From positions 1 to 37,677 of the forward strand of contig CAMFTS010000001.1 of NCBI GenBank assembly GCA_945988915.1: a DNA stretch of 37,677 nucleotides. Direction: 5' to 3'. The notes under the pieces were generated by a model. The model saw only the letters and a program-made list of their open reading frames with translations, was not told where the DNA came from and made no database searches. Of this stretch, positions 16,224-23,947 are shown piece after piece (positions within the stretch are counted from its first letter, which is position 1; each line of letters opens with the position of its first letter). A program made the position numbers and the translations under genes. The stretch comes from an uncultured Clostridia bacterium. Lineage in GTDB: Bacteria; Bacillota; Clostridia; Oscillospirales; Acutalibacteraceae.

Positions 16224-17303
16224 TTATTTTGCTTCTGCTTCCCAACCGAAATGATATTCAACACAGTCCGTACAATTAAAGGTTAAATCCTGACTGCCCA
16301 AATATTCAAGAGAGCCGACGCCGTTAACAACAGTAGAAACAGCCATATTCTTATAATAGCTTACCGTGATAATATTATCTGTAACTGCATTGAAGGTTGC
16401 AACGATTGTGCAGGTGTCAAACGCTACATTGTAATCATCAACAGTGAAATAATCCGAGCCCTTTTTCATTTCTTTAAGGATACCTTCCTTACCTCTTAAA
16501 GAAAAGGCATTCTTAACAGCTGCTTCATCATCCTTGAGAACGATTTTCACAATTCTTGTTGCAGCTGTCGGAACATTTTCGTCGTCAGAATTTTTAACTG
16601 TATCATACTGAACCGAGCTATAAACTGCAACAACATTATCTATTGTCAGCGCACAAGCCTTTTTGTCGCCGTAAAGATACATAATATTTGTTAAATCGTC
16701 ACCTTTTTCTGTAATACCCGTTACGCCGTTATTCTCGTCGCTGAGGTAGTTGCCTACGCCCTTTGTAACGAAGTAATCAAAATACTTTGCGGCAGTTTTG
16801 ATTTTTGAATCGCTTTCTTTACCGTTCTGTGAGAAATAAATGCTGTCACTGTCAGTCCAGAAGCTTTCTTTATATTCAACGATTGGTTTCTCGGCTTTAG
16901 CATAATTTATTTTTTCTACGAAGTAATCAAGAACAGCTTCATTATTATTTGTAAGCTGAGCCTTTTCCTCTGCCGAAAGCAAATCCATTACCGAATTGAA
17001 AAGCTCGCTTCCCTCTTCATAACGGTTACACAAATCATTGTAAGTTAAGTCTGTGGTGATATCATCGCTGAGCTCCTCGTATTCTTCAAAAAGCGAGCCG
17101 AGCTTATCCTGTGGAAGCACACCCTTGAGTTCACCATATGTAAAAGTAAATACAGCATCCTTAAGATCCGTTTTAACAGTAACTGCAACAGGCTCTTCAG
17201 CGTCATTATTAAGAAGTTTTTCAACACTGCAGGAAGAAAACATAACAGTTACCATTGCAAGTATCAGCAAAATTGAAACCGTCTTTTTAATTTTGAATTG
17301 CAT
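16224..17303 (-). CDS. Lipoprotein of unknown function
   Basis: A 359-residue predicted lipoprotein. It has a basic start, a hydrophobic stretch SILLILAMVTVMF, and the lipobox-like FSSC with the acylated Cys near residue 25. The mature part is acidic and soluble, with no family motif I recognise. Four Cys occur near the C-terminal half, including CTDC. The ATG is preceded by AAAAGGGGA, a strong ribosome site. The gene lies between the M28 peptidase (72 bases upstream) and a strong terminator, so it may share a transcript with the peptidase or have its own promoter. An A/T-rich stretch with TTGTTA and TATTAT elements 18 bases apart occurs in that gap, but it is weak evidence. Its function is not known to me. 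Confidence 0.8.
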   Translation of the reverse strand: MQFKIKKTVSILLILAMVTVMFSSCSVEKLLNNDAEEPVAVTVKTDLKDAVFTFTYGELKGVLPQDKLGSLFEEYEELSDDITTDLTYNDLCNRYEEGSELFNSVMDLLSAEEKAQLTNNNEAVLDYFVEKINYAKAEKPIVEYKESFWTDSDSIYFSQNGKESDSKIKTAAKYFDYFVTKGVGNYLSDENNGVTGITEKGDDLTNIMYLYGDKKACALTIDNVVAVYSSVQYDTVKNSDDENVPTAATRIVKIVLKDDEAAVKNAFSLRGKEGILKEMKKGSDYFTVDDYNVAFDTCTIVATFNAVTDNIITVSYYKNMAVSTVVNGVGSLEYLGSQDLTFNCTDCVEYHFGWEAEAK

Positions 17304-17374
17304 AATTCTGTCCCCTTTTGGTCGTTATATATTAATAATAACACATAATGTATAGAATTAACAATAGTTTTTTA

Positions 17375-18631
17375 TTAATATTCATCCTTTAATCCCTCTG
17401 TGTCATATAAGAATGCAGTTTCAAGCATAACATTTATACCTGCTTCAACTGTCTTCGGATCAAGATTATCAGCTTTATCGAGTCTTGTATGATAATATCT
17501 TGCCGGCGTAGGATCCATAGCGGCGAGTGCTGCTGATTTAATACCGACTTTCTGAGCTGCGGCAGCGTCAGACGAGCCGAAGAACACCTTTGCATAAGGA
17601 AGATTAAGTCCCGCTGTTTCACTTGCCTTTTTAAGCATAGCGGCAACCTGCTTATCAAGTGTAACCGTACCTGACATATCCTTATTGTAAACGCCCATAT
17701 CATCATAATCGCGAAGTGTATCAACTGCAATAAATACTGTTTCGACGCCGTCGTCTATATGCTTTTTTGCATAAGCTTTTGCTCCGCGGAGTCCGCATTC
17801 TTCACATGCAGTAGATACAGCAACTACTTCTGTGTTTTCAAATCTGATATTATTAGCTTCCATAAAACGAACAACCGCCATTGAAGCAAATACACCTGTG
17901 AGATTATCGTTAGCTCCGTCAACTACTAAGCTCCAATGAACAAAAATTGAGCACATACCAATCGGTATTAAGGTTATAACGGCAATTACGAGAGTTGTGA
18001 TATTAAGCCATGACGGAATGTCAAACAAGCCGATAACATCAATAACCAGGTTCAATGCCATTGAGCCTATCGCAAGAGCAATAACGGCAGTAAGCATTTT
18101 GCCGCCGCCGAGATATGTGTAGAACCATTCATAAGCAGAATCGACATGACCTGCAAAAACAATTCTCTTTTTTGTTTCACCGGAAGCTTTTCTCGTACAA
18201 ACCACATTGTAGGTTGTTCTCTTTGGGAAAAGAGGGTCAAGCAATTCTTTGTAGAAAAGGAATTCGCCGATTATAAGTACAACTGCTGTTGCCGAAAGCA
18301 CAAGTGATAAAATGCTTACAGGTCTTTCAGCAGCACCGAGGAAATCAAATCTGCAAAGAATAAAACCGATAACTGAAATTAAAAGTAAAACGACATCAAT
18401 TACAACCCAACCCATAAATGCCTTGGGATGAACATCAAATTCTTCTTTTTCAACGCTGTCGCAAACATTTTTCATTGACTCGGCAACATAATCCTGAGCT
18501 TTTCTCTCGCCTTCTTCGCCTGATTCACGAGGTCCTATCTGAGTGCAAACCTTCTTCACTTCACGAACGGCATAGTTTGTCATCTCTCTTAACCTTGACG
18601 GATAATTCTGTATGCTTTCATATGCTTTCAT
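17375..18631 (-). CDS. Membrane-embedded M28-family zinc aminopeptidase
   Basis: A 418-residue M28 metallopeptidase. The two-zinc site is complete by motif: His162 and Asp164 in GHVDSA, Asp238 in VDGANDN, Glu277-Glu278 in CEECGLRG, Asp304 in AVDTL and His381 in YYHTRLD. Four membrane helices are predicted at about 71-93, 105-127, 177-200 and 210-233. The last pair sits between the first ligands (162/164) and Asp238, inside the catalytic domain. There is no signal peptide. Family members trim peptides from the N-terminus; the substrate here is unknown. The ATG has AGGAG 8 bases upstream and a clear promoter. A VanY carboxypeptidase gene is divergent. Confidence 0.88.
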   Translation of the reverse strand: MKAYESIQNYPSRLREMTNYAVREVKKVCTQIGPRESGEEGERKAQDYVAESMKNVCDSVEKEEFDVHPKAFMGWVVIDVVLLLISVIGFILCRFDFLGAAERPVSILSLVLSATAVVLIIGEFLFYKELLDPLFPKRTTYNVVCTRKASGETKKRIVFAGHVDSAYEWFYTYLGGGKMLTAVIALAIGSMALNLVIDVIGLFDIPSWLNITTLVIAVITLIPIGMCSIFVHWSLVVDGANDNLTGVFASMAVVRFMEANNIRFENTEVVAVSTACEECGLRGAKAYAKKHIDDGVETVFIAVDTLRDYDDMGVYNKDMSGTVTLDKQVAAMLKKASETAGLNLPYAKVFFGSSDAAAAQKVGIKSAALAAMDPTPARYYHTRLDKADNLDPKTVEAGINVMLETAFLYDTEGLKDEY

Positions 18632-18662
18632 ATATTCAACTCCTAAAAATTTAATTCAAGTT

Positions 18663-18691
18663 ATTTTATCACAAAAATTCAATATTGTCGA
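18663..18691 (-). promoter_or_regulatory. Sigma-A promoter for the M28 peptidase gene
   Basis: Minus-strand -35 TCGACA (18686-18691), a 17-base spacer, and -10 TAAAAT (18663-18668). It is about 30 bases upstream of the ATG. The 206-base gap up to the divergent gene at 18838 also holds an imperfect inverted repeat, AACCGA/TCGGTT (18739-18760), which could be an operator. Confidence 0.7.
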
Positions 18692-18779
18692 TAATGTTTT
18701 GTTAAATACTGTTAAAAATTTGACGAAAGTTCACGCCCAACCGACATATCTTTATCGGTTAAACCGCAAAATAAAAGAT

Positions 18780-18808
18780 TTGACAATTTTCGAGAAAGAA
18801 CATAAAAT
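18780..18808 (+). promoter_or_regulatory. Sigma-A promoter for the VanY-family gene
   Basis: Perfect TTGACA (18780-18785), a 17-base spacer, and TAAAAT (18803-18808). The start codon follows about 30 bases downstream with GAAAGG as ribosome site. Confidence 0.85.
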
Positions 18809-18837
18809 ATAGTTATAAATATGAAAGGTTATATTTT

Positions 18838-19773
18838 ATGGGAGATAATAATATACAGGAAAGGCCCGTCGAAAGAAAGCCGAAAAAATCAAAAAAGAAT
18901 AACGAAAAATTCGATATAAAAAAAATGTTCAACTCTCTCGGAGTGAAGAAATATCTTGTTATTGCTCTTGCGGTAATAATGCTTCCCTTAATTTTAGGGT
19001 ATGCTTTAATCTATGAGAAAATCCCCGAAAGACAGGTTATTATTCCTCCTGTTGAGAATTCAACAACAGAGGCGTCAAATAATGATATTCTGACTCCGGA
19101 GGAGATTTCACAGCTTAACGAGGATTCAACTCAAGCCGAAGATAAAACCGATAAAAGCAACGAAAAAGAAGAAGAAACAACTGCTCGCTGGATGGCAAAA
19201 ATAATCGATCCGACAGACGAGGAATATTGGTTTCTTTCGATTATCGGAGCCGATTATCCGTTACCCGATAAATACACTCCGTCGCTGTCGCCGATTATTG
19301 AAGGAAGCTCAATAACAGTTGATTCCCGTATAGTAGCAAAATATCAGGAAATGTATAATGCGGCAAAGCAGGACGATTGCATTTTAACCCCGTATTCAGG
19401 TTATCACAGCTATTCCCTGCAAAAATCGACATACAGCAGAAAGGTAAATTTCTATGTTAATCAAGGCTTATCTCAGGAAGAGGCGGAAAAGAAAGCTAAA
19501 ACAAGCGTTTTACCTGCCGGCTGTTCGGAGCACAATGCAGGACTTGCTGTTGACATCGTAAGTGCAAGCGAAGATTTTGCAAAAACAAAAGAGTATCAAT
19601 GGCTTTGTGACCATGCTCACGAATACGGCTTCGTTTTGAGATATCCCGCAGATAAAACCGAAATTACAGGCGTAAGCTATGAGCCGTGGCATTGGAGATA
19701 TGTCGGTGAAGAAGCCGCAAAAAAGATGGCAGATAAGAACGAATGCCTTGAAGAATATCTCGGTATCGTTTAA
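18838..19773 (+). CDS. D-alanyl-D-alanine carboxypeptidase, VanY family (M15B)
   Basis: Zinc peptidase predicted to remove the terminal D-Ala from peptidoglycan stem peptides at the outer face of the membrane. Of 311 residues, the first 36 are Lys-rich and cytoplasmic. One membrane anchor lies at about 39-58, and a low-complexity Glu/Thr/Ser linker runs to about 116. The catalytic domain has the M15 motif SEHNAGLAVD, giving His232 and Asp239. The second motif YEPWHWRYVG gives Glu282 and His285. All zinc ligands and the catalytic Glu are present. The gene stands alone between its own promoter and a terminator. No van-type sensor kinase or ligase gene is nearby, so a housekeeping wall-trimming role is more likely than vancomycin resistance. 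Confidence 0.92.
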   Translation: MGDNNIQERPVERKPKKSKKNNEKFDIKKMFNSLGVKKYLVIALAVIMLPLILGYALIYEKIPERQVIIPPVENSTTEASNNDILTPEEISQLNEDSTQAEDKTDKSNEKEEETTARWMAKIIDPTDEEYWFLSIIGADYPLPDKYTPSLSPIIEGSSITVDSRIVAKYQEMYNAAKQDDCILTPYSGYHSYSLQKSTYSRKVNFYVNQGLSQEEAEKKAKTSVLPAGCSEHNAGLAVDIVSASEDFAKTKEYQWLCDHAHEYGFVLRYPADKTEITGVSYEPWHWRYVGEEAAKKMADKNECLEEYLGIV

Positions 19774-19790
19774 AAGTGAATAATATAAAG

Positions 19791-19825
19791 AAAAAAGGCA
19801 GTTCATTAAATGAACTGCCTTTTTT
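19791..19825 (+). terminator. Intrinsic terminator, probably bidirectional
   Basis: A 10-bp stem GGCAGTTCAT/ATGAACTGCC with a 3-base loop is flanked by A6 on one side and T6 on the other. It can therefore work on both strands, serving the VanY gene and the convergent CHAP-dockerin gene. Confidence 0.9.
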
Positions 19826-19867
19826 GAACTTAAAAAAATATTGTATACTAAGGAATAATTAAAATCA

Positions 19868-22786
19868 TTAAATGCAATAGCTAAAATAATCATAGAAATA
19901 CTCTGAATTTAATATATCATAGTCTTCAAAAACAAAGCTCTTAGCACTTTCATAATAGCCAAATTCTTCATCATATTCATAATATGAAACAAATACTTTT
20001 AATTGATTGTCAATGAAAATTGCTCCAAGGAATTCAGGGTAAGCATAATCAAGTACACTGCTACCATATTCATCTTCAATATAACTGCAAACAGCTTCGA
20101 ACACATTTTCCTCATCATTTCCGACTTTCAAAAGATATGTATCATAATCGATTTCACAATCATTGTTCAAATCGTAATAATACTGGAAAACAGCATAGGA
20201 AAAATCTTCTGAAGCAGCTAACACTATTTCTGCTAATACTTGAATTGAAACATAGCCATCAGTTTCAGAAAAAATATAATCATAGTATAAGCTATAATTG
20301 TTATTAGCATAATCAGACATATAGTATTGATAAACCTCATCAAAATCATTAGCTATTTTCTGATTAAACGCCTCAATATTTGATGTTGATACATTAATTT
20401 TAGGATAACGAATTACATTTTTTCCAGAAAGCTCAACTGGACTGTTTATTTCCGTTCTATAAGCTTCAATAACGATATCACCATCAACAATTGGTGGTTC
20501 TGGCTCTGGTTCAGGCTGTGGCTGTGGAGCAACTCCACCACCAAGCTCTCTAATTCCAGCAACTGCCTGTAAAATCCATTTTGCGTCAACTACTGAAAGC
20601 TTACCGTCACCATTAACATCAGCAATTGCTTTTTGATTGTCGTCAAAATCTCTAAGTGAAGCTAAATTCTGTAAAACCCACTTAGCGTCAACAACTGAAA
20701 TCTTATTATCATTATTAGCATCACCAGCCAAGCTATCAGTTGGTTGAATATCTGGTCCTGGATCTGTATTTGTATTTACATATACATTTGCATATGCAGA
20801 AGAAGCGTCAATTGAATTATCCTCGTCATCAAGAAGATCTAAACAATCAAGTTCAAGAGTTCCTTCCTTTAACACTTTAAATTCAGCTGTAAGCAATACC
20901 TTTGTACTTGTCAACCTTGTTCGAGCACCGGCAAGCTTAATTTCACCAGCTGTCCCGTCATTTATTGCCTGTATGAAGCAAAAACCTAAATTCTCTTCTT
21001 GAGCAGATACAAGCTCAAAGCAATCTGTATCATAGTTCAACAACAAATCATATCCTGTATAACCTGTTGAAATAATAACTGAAGCCTTAACAGTTTCGCC
21101 AACATTAACAGTATCTCTATCCAATTCAATTGCAATTGGTTCTTCCGGATCAGATTCTGGAACGAACAACATTTGATAGTCAGAATAAATATCTATTGAA
21201 TTTCCGTCTCTATCATATGCGTTAGAACAGCTTGCCAACATTGGTCCTGTCTGTATTGTTTTAAATGTTATTGTAAACAACAATGTTTCCTTGCTACCAT
21301 CATCAACTGGGTTTATACAACCTTTATATTCATATGTGACAATGCCACCATATTCTTCACGGCTCAACAAACCACCATTTTGATTGTCAATCCACATGCC
21401 CTCAAAGCAGTTGCTTTCTAAGCTCAAGCTAACTTCAGCTTCTCCAATATTAGTAGGTGCATAAACTGACGCTGTGAATGTGTCGCCAATACCAAGATAG
21501 TTATCACTAAGTTCTATTCTAACGTTAGAAATATTCTCATCTGGTTGTGGAACATATTCAATCATTGGAATTATCTGCGACTCAGTTGTACTACATCTTG
21601 AGCATGTACGAATCTTTAATCCTTCTGAATAATATGTAGCTTCTCTTTCAACAATCCAAGAGCCAAAGCTATGACCTAACGCAGGGATTGTTTCAGTAAT
21701 CTTGTCGCCACAAGAACAAGTCTTATATCTCAAGCCTGTTTCTGTGCAAGTAGGCTCTTTTTGTGTAACCCAAGAGCCATAAGAATGAGTATGCTGACTA
21801 TAGCTAACTAATTGCCATGTTTGATATTTTTGCCAAGTTGAATCTGTCGTATATTGGCTTAAAAATACTTTTCCGTTTTGCTGTGTCAAAACTAAATTCT
21901 CATTATATGCCAAATGGAGAACATATCCGTTACTGACCTTTTCAAATTTCCAACATTGAGTATTATTATTGGAATCATCATAAAGTTTTATTTCCGCACC
22001 ATCTCCTGGTGCTCCACCCCATGCACTAACAACTCTTTTTGAACTACAAAGTGGTCTTAACTTATATCCGTTTGAGGCTTTGATAATATTATAAACATCA
22101 GAATTTTCATAGAAATCTGCCGAAGTATGTATAATCGTTCCGTTTTCATCATTACCATAAGCAACATGTAAATACTGACCATTTTGAACATTTTTTAAAG
22201 TGTATTTACCTTCTGTAATGCTTGTATAAGTCACAGATGGGGTGTCGGTTGTAGTTTTTTTATAATTGGGTCTTACGAAAACATGTGTCCAACCATTATA
22301 ACTATCAACTGTAGAATATGGATAAACTTCAACTTGACTATATCCCGATGTCCAAAAATTACCATTGATACAATTTGAGTTATCTTGCATAAGTGCTGCA
22401 TGTGTACAGCTACTACCTGATTTGAAAATAACAATATCGCCTGCTCGCGGAGAAGAAACATATGTAGCTCCCGCATTTATAAGCTTATTCAAGAAATCGT
22501 TAACATCTCCACCCTGTGGTACAGCACTTGCTTGTCCTGCACGAATAGCACAGTCAGAAATAAAATTGTCGCACCATCCTTCTGTGTATCCAAACTGACT
22601 TTGCTGTCTACCTATTTGTGCCCTTGCAATTGCAACCATATCTGACGCACCATCACCCGTGAGGGTGTAATTTGTATTAAAGTTTTGATACATAGATTGA
22701 TTAGCACTTGCACTAATCATTGCGCAAGACATTGTGCCAAGTATCATAACAAGGCTCAAAAAAAGTGATATTAATTTTTTTGTCAT
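19868..22786 (-). CDS. Secreted CHAP-type hydrolase with ricin-like, cohesin-like and internal dockerin domains
   Basis: A 972-residue modular exported protein. In order: signal peptide (1-29, ending SASA); a CHAP/NlpC-type amidase domain (about 45-175) with Cys72 in EGWCDNF and His129 in CTHAAL; a ricin-B-like lectin domain (about 191-327); and a two-unit Cys-rich repeat (about 333-407, each TCxxxG...C-x2-C or C-S-C). Two cohesin-like beta domains follow (about 421-541 and 550-670). A type I dockerin is at about 687-748, with paired loops DANNDNKISVVD and DVNGDGKLSVVD. A Pro-Glu linker (752-765) leads to a C-terminal domain that may resemble DUF3298/DUF4163. The layout suggests a peptidoglycan hydrolase placed in a surface complex. 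The ATG has AGGGGG upstream. Domain boundaries are by eye. Confidence 0.82.
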   Translation of the reverse strand: MTKKLISLFLSLVMILGTMSCAMISASANQSMYQNFNTNYTLTGDGASDMVAIARAQIGRQQSQFGYTEGWCDNFISDCAIRAGQASAVPQGGDVNDFLNKLINAGATYVSSPRAGDIVIFKSGSSCTHAALMQDNSNCINGNFWTSGYSQVEVYPYSTVDSYNGWTHVFVRPNYKKTTTDTPSVTYTSITEGKYTLKNVQNGQYLHVAYGNDENGTIIHTSADFYENSDVYNIIKASNGYKLRPLCSSKRVVSAWGGAPGDGAEIKLYDDSNNNTQCWKFEKVSNGYVLHLAYNENLVLTQQNGKVFLSQYTTDSTWQKYQTWQLVSYSQHTHSYGSWVTQKEPTCTETGLRYKTCSCGDKITETIPALGHSFGSWIVEREATYYSEGLKIRTCSRCSTTESQIIPMIEYVPQPDENISNVRIELSDNYLGIGDTFTASVYAPTNIGEAEVSLSLESNCFEGMWIDNQNGGLLSREEYGGIVTYEYKGCINPVDDGSKETLLFTITFKTIQTGPMLASCSNAYDRDGNSIDIYSDYQMLFVPESDPEEPIAIELDRDTVNVGETVKASVIISTGYTGYDLLLNYDTDCFELVSAQEENLGFCFIQAINDGTAGEIKLAGARTRLTSTKVLLTAEFKVLKEGTLELDCLDLLDDEDNSIDASSAYANVYVNTNTDPGPDIQPTDSLAGDANNDNKISVVDAKWVLQNLASLRDFDDNQKAIADVNGDGKLSVVDAKWILQAVAGIRELGGGVAPQPQPEPEPEPPIVDGDIVIEAYRTEINSPVELSGKNVIRYPKINVSTSNIEAFNQKIANDFDEVYQYYMSDYANNNYSLYYDYIFSETDGYVSIQVLAEIVLAASEDFSYAVFQYYYDLNNDCEIDYDTYLLKVGNDEENVFEAVCSYIEDEYGSSVLDYAYPEFLGAIFIDNQLKVFVSYYEYDEEFGYYESAKSFVFEDYDILNSEYFYDYFSYCI

Positions 22787-22841
22787 AAAAATCCCCCTAA
22801 AGCATAATAATTTCTATTATCTATAGTTGATCCAACACAGA

Positions 22842-22871
22842 ATTAAAGCAAGGGTTTCACCTTGCCTTAAT
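22842..22871 (-). terminator. Hairpin after the small lipoprotein gene
   Basis: A 12-bp stem pairs 22860-22871 with 22842-22853. As minus-strand RNA it is complete with one G-U pair. As plus-strand RNA it has an A-C mismatch, which suggests it serves the minus strand. The T-tract is short, and much of it lies within the stem. It lies between the lipoprotein stop (22905) and the CHAP gene start (22786). Confidence 0.55.
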
Positions 22872-22904
22872 TTTTTTATTTAACCCTAAATTTGCTATTA
22901 TAAA

Positions 22905-23534
22905 TTAGTATAATGGCTTTTCAACTTTATACTCAATTGATTTAGCCCATTCTTCAACAATTGGGTTCTTAATTTCATTGCCATTAGCATCAACATATGA
23001 AACAATTATAAGCTTTACATTGTCAAAGTTTTCAGAATCACATCTGATATAAACCTCACCGTTATCACCATTTTTATATTTTTCATCATCAGCTGTAACA
23101 TAAGCTTTTGCGAATCCTTCGCCAACGCCTACAAGTCCGCCTAAGCGAGCTAATGCAAGGTTGTCTTCTTTATAAGCAACAACACCAATTGTGACCTTTG
23201 AAATAGTGCCACCTGTGCTGTTTTTGAAAACTATCTTAATTGCATCGCTTCCACCCGTACCAATTACAGCGCCACCTGTTAAAGCGTCTTTAACGATTGA
23301 CTTTTCAACAACCTTTACATCAAATGTGTCCTTTGCTTCAACGGCATTCAAGCCTTCTAAATCGATTTTATGTTCTGGTTCAGCCTCTGTTGTTGCCTCT
23401 GTTGTTGCCTCTGTTGTTGGTTCAGTTTGAACCTCTGTTGTTGTAGTTGGTTCTTCAGTTTCTTTTTTTGCACAAGCACAAAGGCAAGACATAAGTACCA
23501 ATGCACAAAGCAAAATTGCAATTATTCTTTTCAT
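22905..23534 (-). CDS. Small lipoprotein with a Thr/Glu-rich linker
   Basis: A 209-residue predicted lipoprotein of unknown function. The signal peptide is hydrophobic with Cys-rich LMSCLCAC. The likely acylated Cys is the last of these, before AKKETEEP. A linker of TTEA repeats follows (about residues 30-55). The C-terminal globular domain contains IKIVFKNSTGGTISKVTIG and YVDANGNEI, which could be a beta-sandwich. I placed the start at the ATG at 23532-23534, because GGAGG lies 5 bases upstream. An ATG at 23546 would place the ribosome site inside the coding region. A strong promoter with a palindrome across its -35 precedes the gene, and a divergent XRE regulator shares the intergenic space. 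Confidence 0.82.
   Translation of the reverse strand: MKRIIAILLCALVLMSCLCACAKKETEEPTTTTEVQTEPTTEATTEATTEAEPEHKIDLEGLNAVEAKDTFDVKVVEKSIVKDALTGGAVIGTGGSDAIKIVFKNSTGGTISKVTIGVVAYKEDNLALARLGGLVGVGEGFAKAYVTADDEKYKNGDNGEVYIRCDSENFDNVKLIIVSYVDANGNEIKNPIVEEWAKSIEYKVEKPLY
23383..23418. repeat. Three perfect 12-bp tandem repeats in the lipoprotein linker
   Basis: Unit GCCTCTGTTGTT repeated three times. On the coding strand it encodes Thr-Thr-Glu-Ala units of the linker. A related partial copy (CCTCTGTTGTT) lies about 15 bases further on. Copy number could change by slippage without shifting the frame. Confidence 0.9.
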
Positions 23535-23563
23535 AATTACCTCCATAAATTTATTTTTAATAT

Positions 23564-23592
23564 ACTATAACATTATATATGTAGCTTGTCAA
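23564..23592 (-). promoter_or_regulatory. Sigma-A promoter of the small lipoprotein gene
   Basis: Minus-strand perfect TTGACA (23587-23592), a 17-base spacer, and TATAGT (23564-23569), about 30 bases upstream of the ATG at 23534. The -35 lies inside an inverted repeat. Confidence 0.88.
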
Positions 23593-23618
23593 GTTACATA
23601 AACAACATATAATGTTGT
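23580..23618. promoter_or_regulatory. Two palindromes, probable operators between the XRE gene and the lipoprotein gene
   Basis: The first is TGTAGCTTG-T-CAAGTTACA (23580-23598), with 8 of 9 arm positions matching, and it covers the lipoprotein -35. The second is ACAACAT-ATA-ATGTTGT (23602-23618), a perfect 7-bp inverted repeat. The placement is typical of a repressor site controlled by the divergent XRE protein. Binding is inferred, not shown. Confidence 0.6.
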
Positions 23619-23661
23619 CGCATATACTAAAAAATAAAGTTATAATTTATTTGGTGATGGT

Positions 23662-23886
23662 ATGAAAAAAGATCAATTAGATTATTACAAAAAGCTCGGC
23701 TTAAACATTGCGTACTATCGCAAGCTAAATAAAATGTCTCAAAGTCAACTTGCAGAGCAAATTGATATTAGTAGGACTCATATGAGCAGAATTGAAACAG
23801 CTGAATGTGCAGTTTCACTTGACGTTGTATTTTCTATTTGTGATGTTTTAAATATACAACCATCTAAGCTTTTTGACTTCAGATAA
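23662..23886 (+). CDS. XRE-family helix-turn-helix regulator
   Basis: A 74-residue protein consisting almost only of a Cro/C1-type HTH domain: LGLNIAYYRKLNKMSQSQLA, then EQIDISRTHMSRIE as the turn and recognition helix, then a closing helix up to LNIQPSKLFDF. It has no sensor domain, so a ligand-free repressor or a partner-controlled regulator is likely. It is divergent from the small lipoprotein gene, and the palindromes between them are the natural target. The ribosome site is weak (GGTGATGG). No convincing -35/-10 pair was found for it on the plus strand. Toxin-antitoxin function is not supported, since no partner gene is adjacent on the same strand. Confidence 0.9.
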   Translation: MKKDQLDYYKKLGLNIAYYRKLNKMSQSQLAEQIDISRTHMSRIETAECAVSLDVVFSICDVLNIQPSKLFDFR

Positions 23887-23908
23887 AAATATAAAAAACA
23901 CATAAATT

Positions 23909-23939
23909 AAGGCAGGGTTTTCGCCCTGCCTTTTGTTTT
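23909..23939 (+). terminator. Bidirectional terminator between the XRE gene and clpC
   Basis: A 9-bp stem AAGGCAGGG/CCCTGCCTT with a 6-base loop, followed by TTGTTTTG on the plus strand and by an A/T-rich stretch on the minus strand. It serves the XRE gene and the convergent ctsR-mcsA-mcsB-clpC operon. Confidence 0.85.
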
Positions 23940-23947
23940 GTAAAAAT

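Noticed and set aside
18838..19773. Vancomycin-resistance gene
   Set aside because: The VanY fold is present, but vanHAX and vanRS are not nearby. Chromosomal M15 carboxypeptidases are common.
19868..22786. Calling this locus a cellulosome
   Set aside because: One dockerin and cohesin-like domains do not show a complex. No scaffoldin or other glycoside hydrolase with a dockerin is in the window.
23662..23886. Antitoxin of a toxin-antitoxin pair
   Set aside because: No small partner gene lies next to it on the same strand. The divergent neighbour is a lipoprotein.
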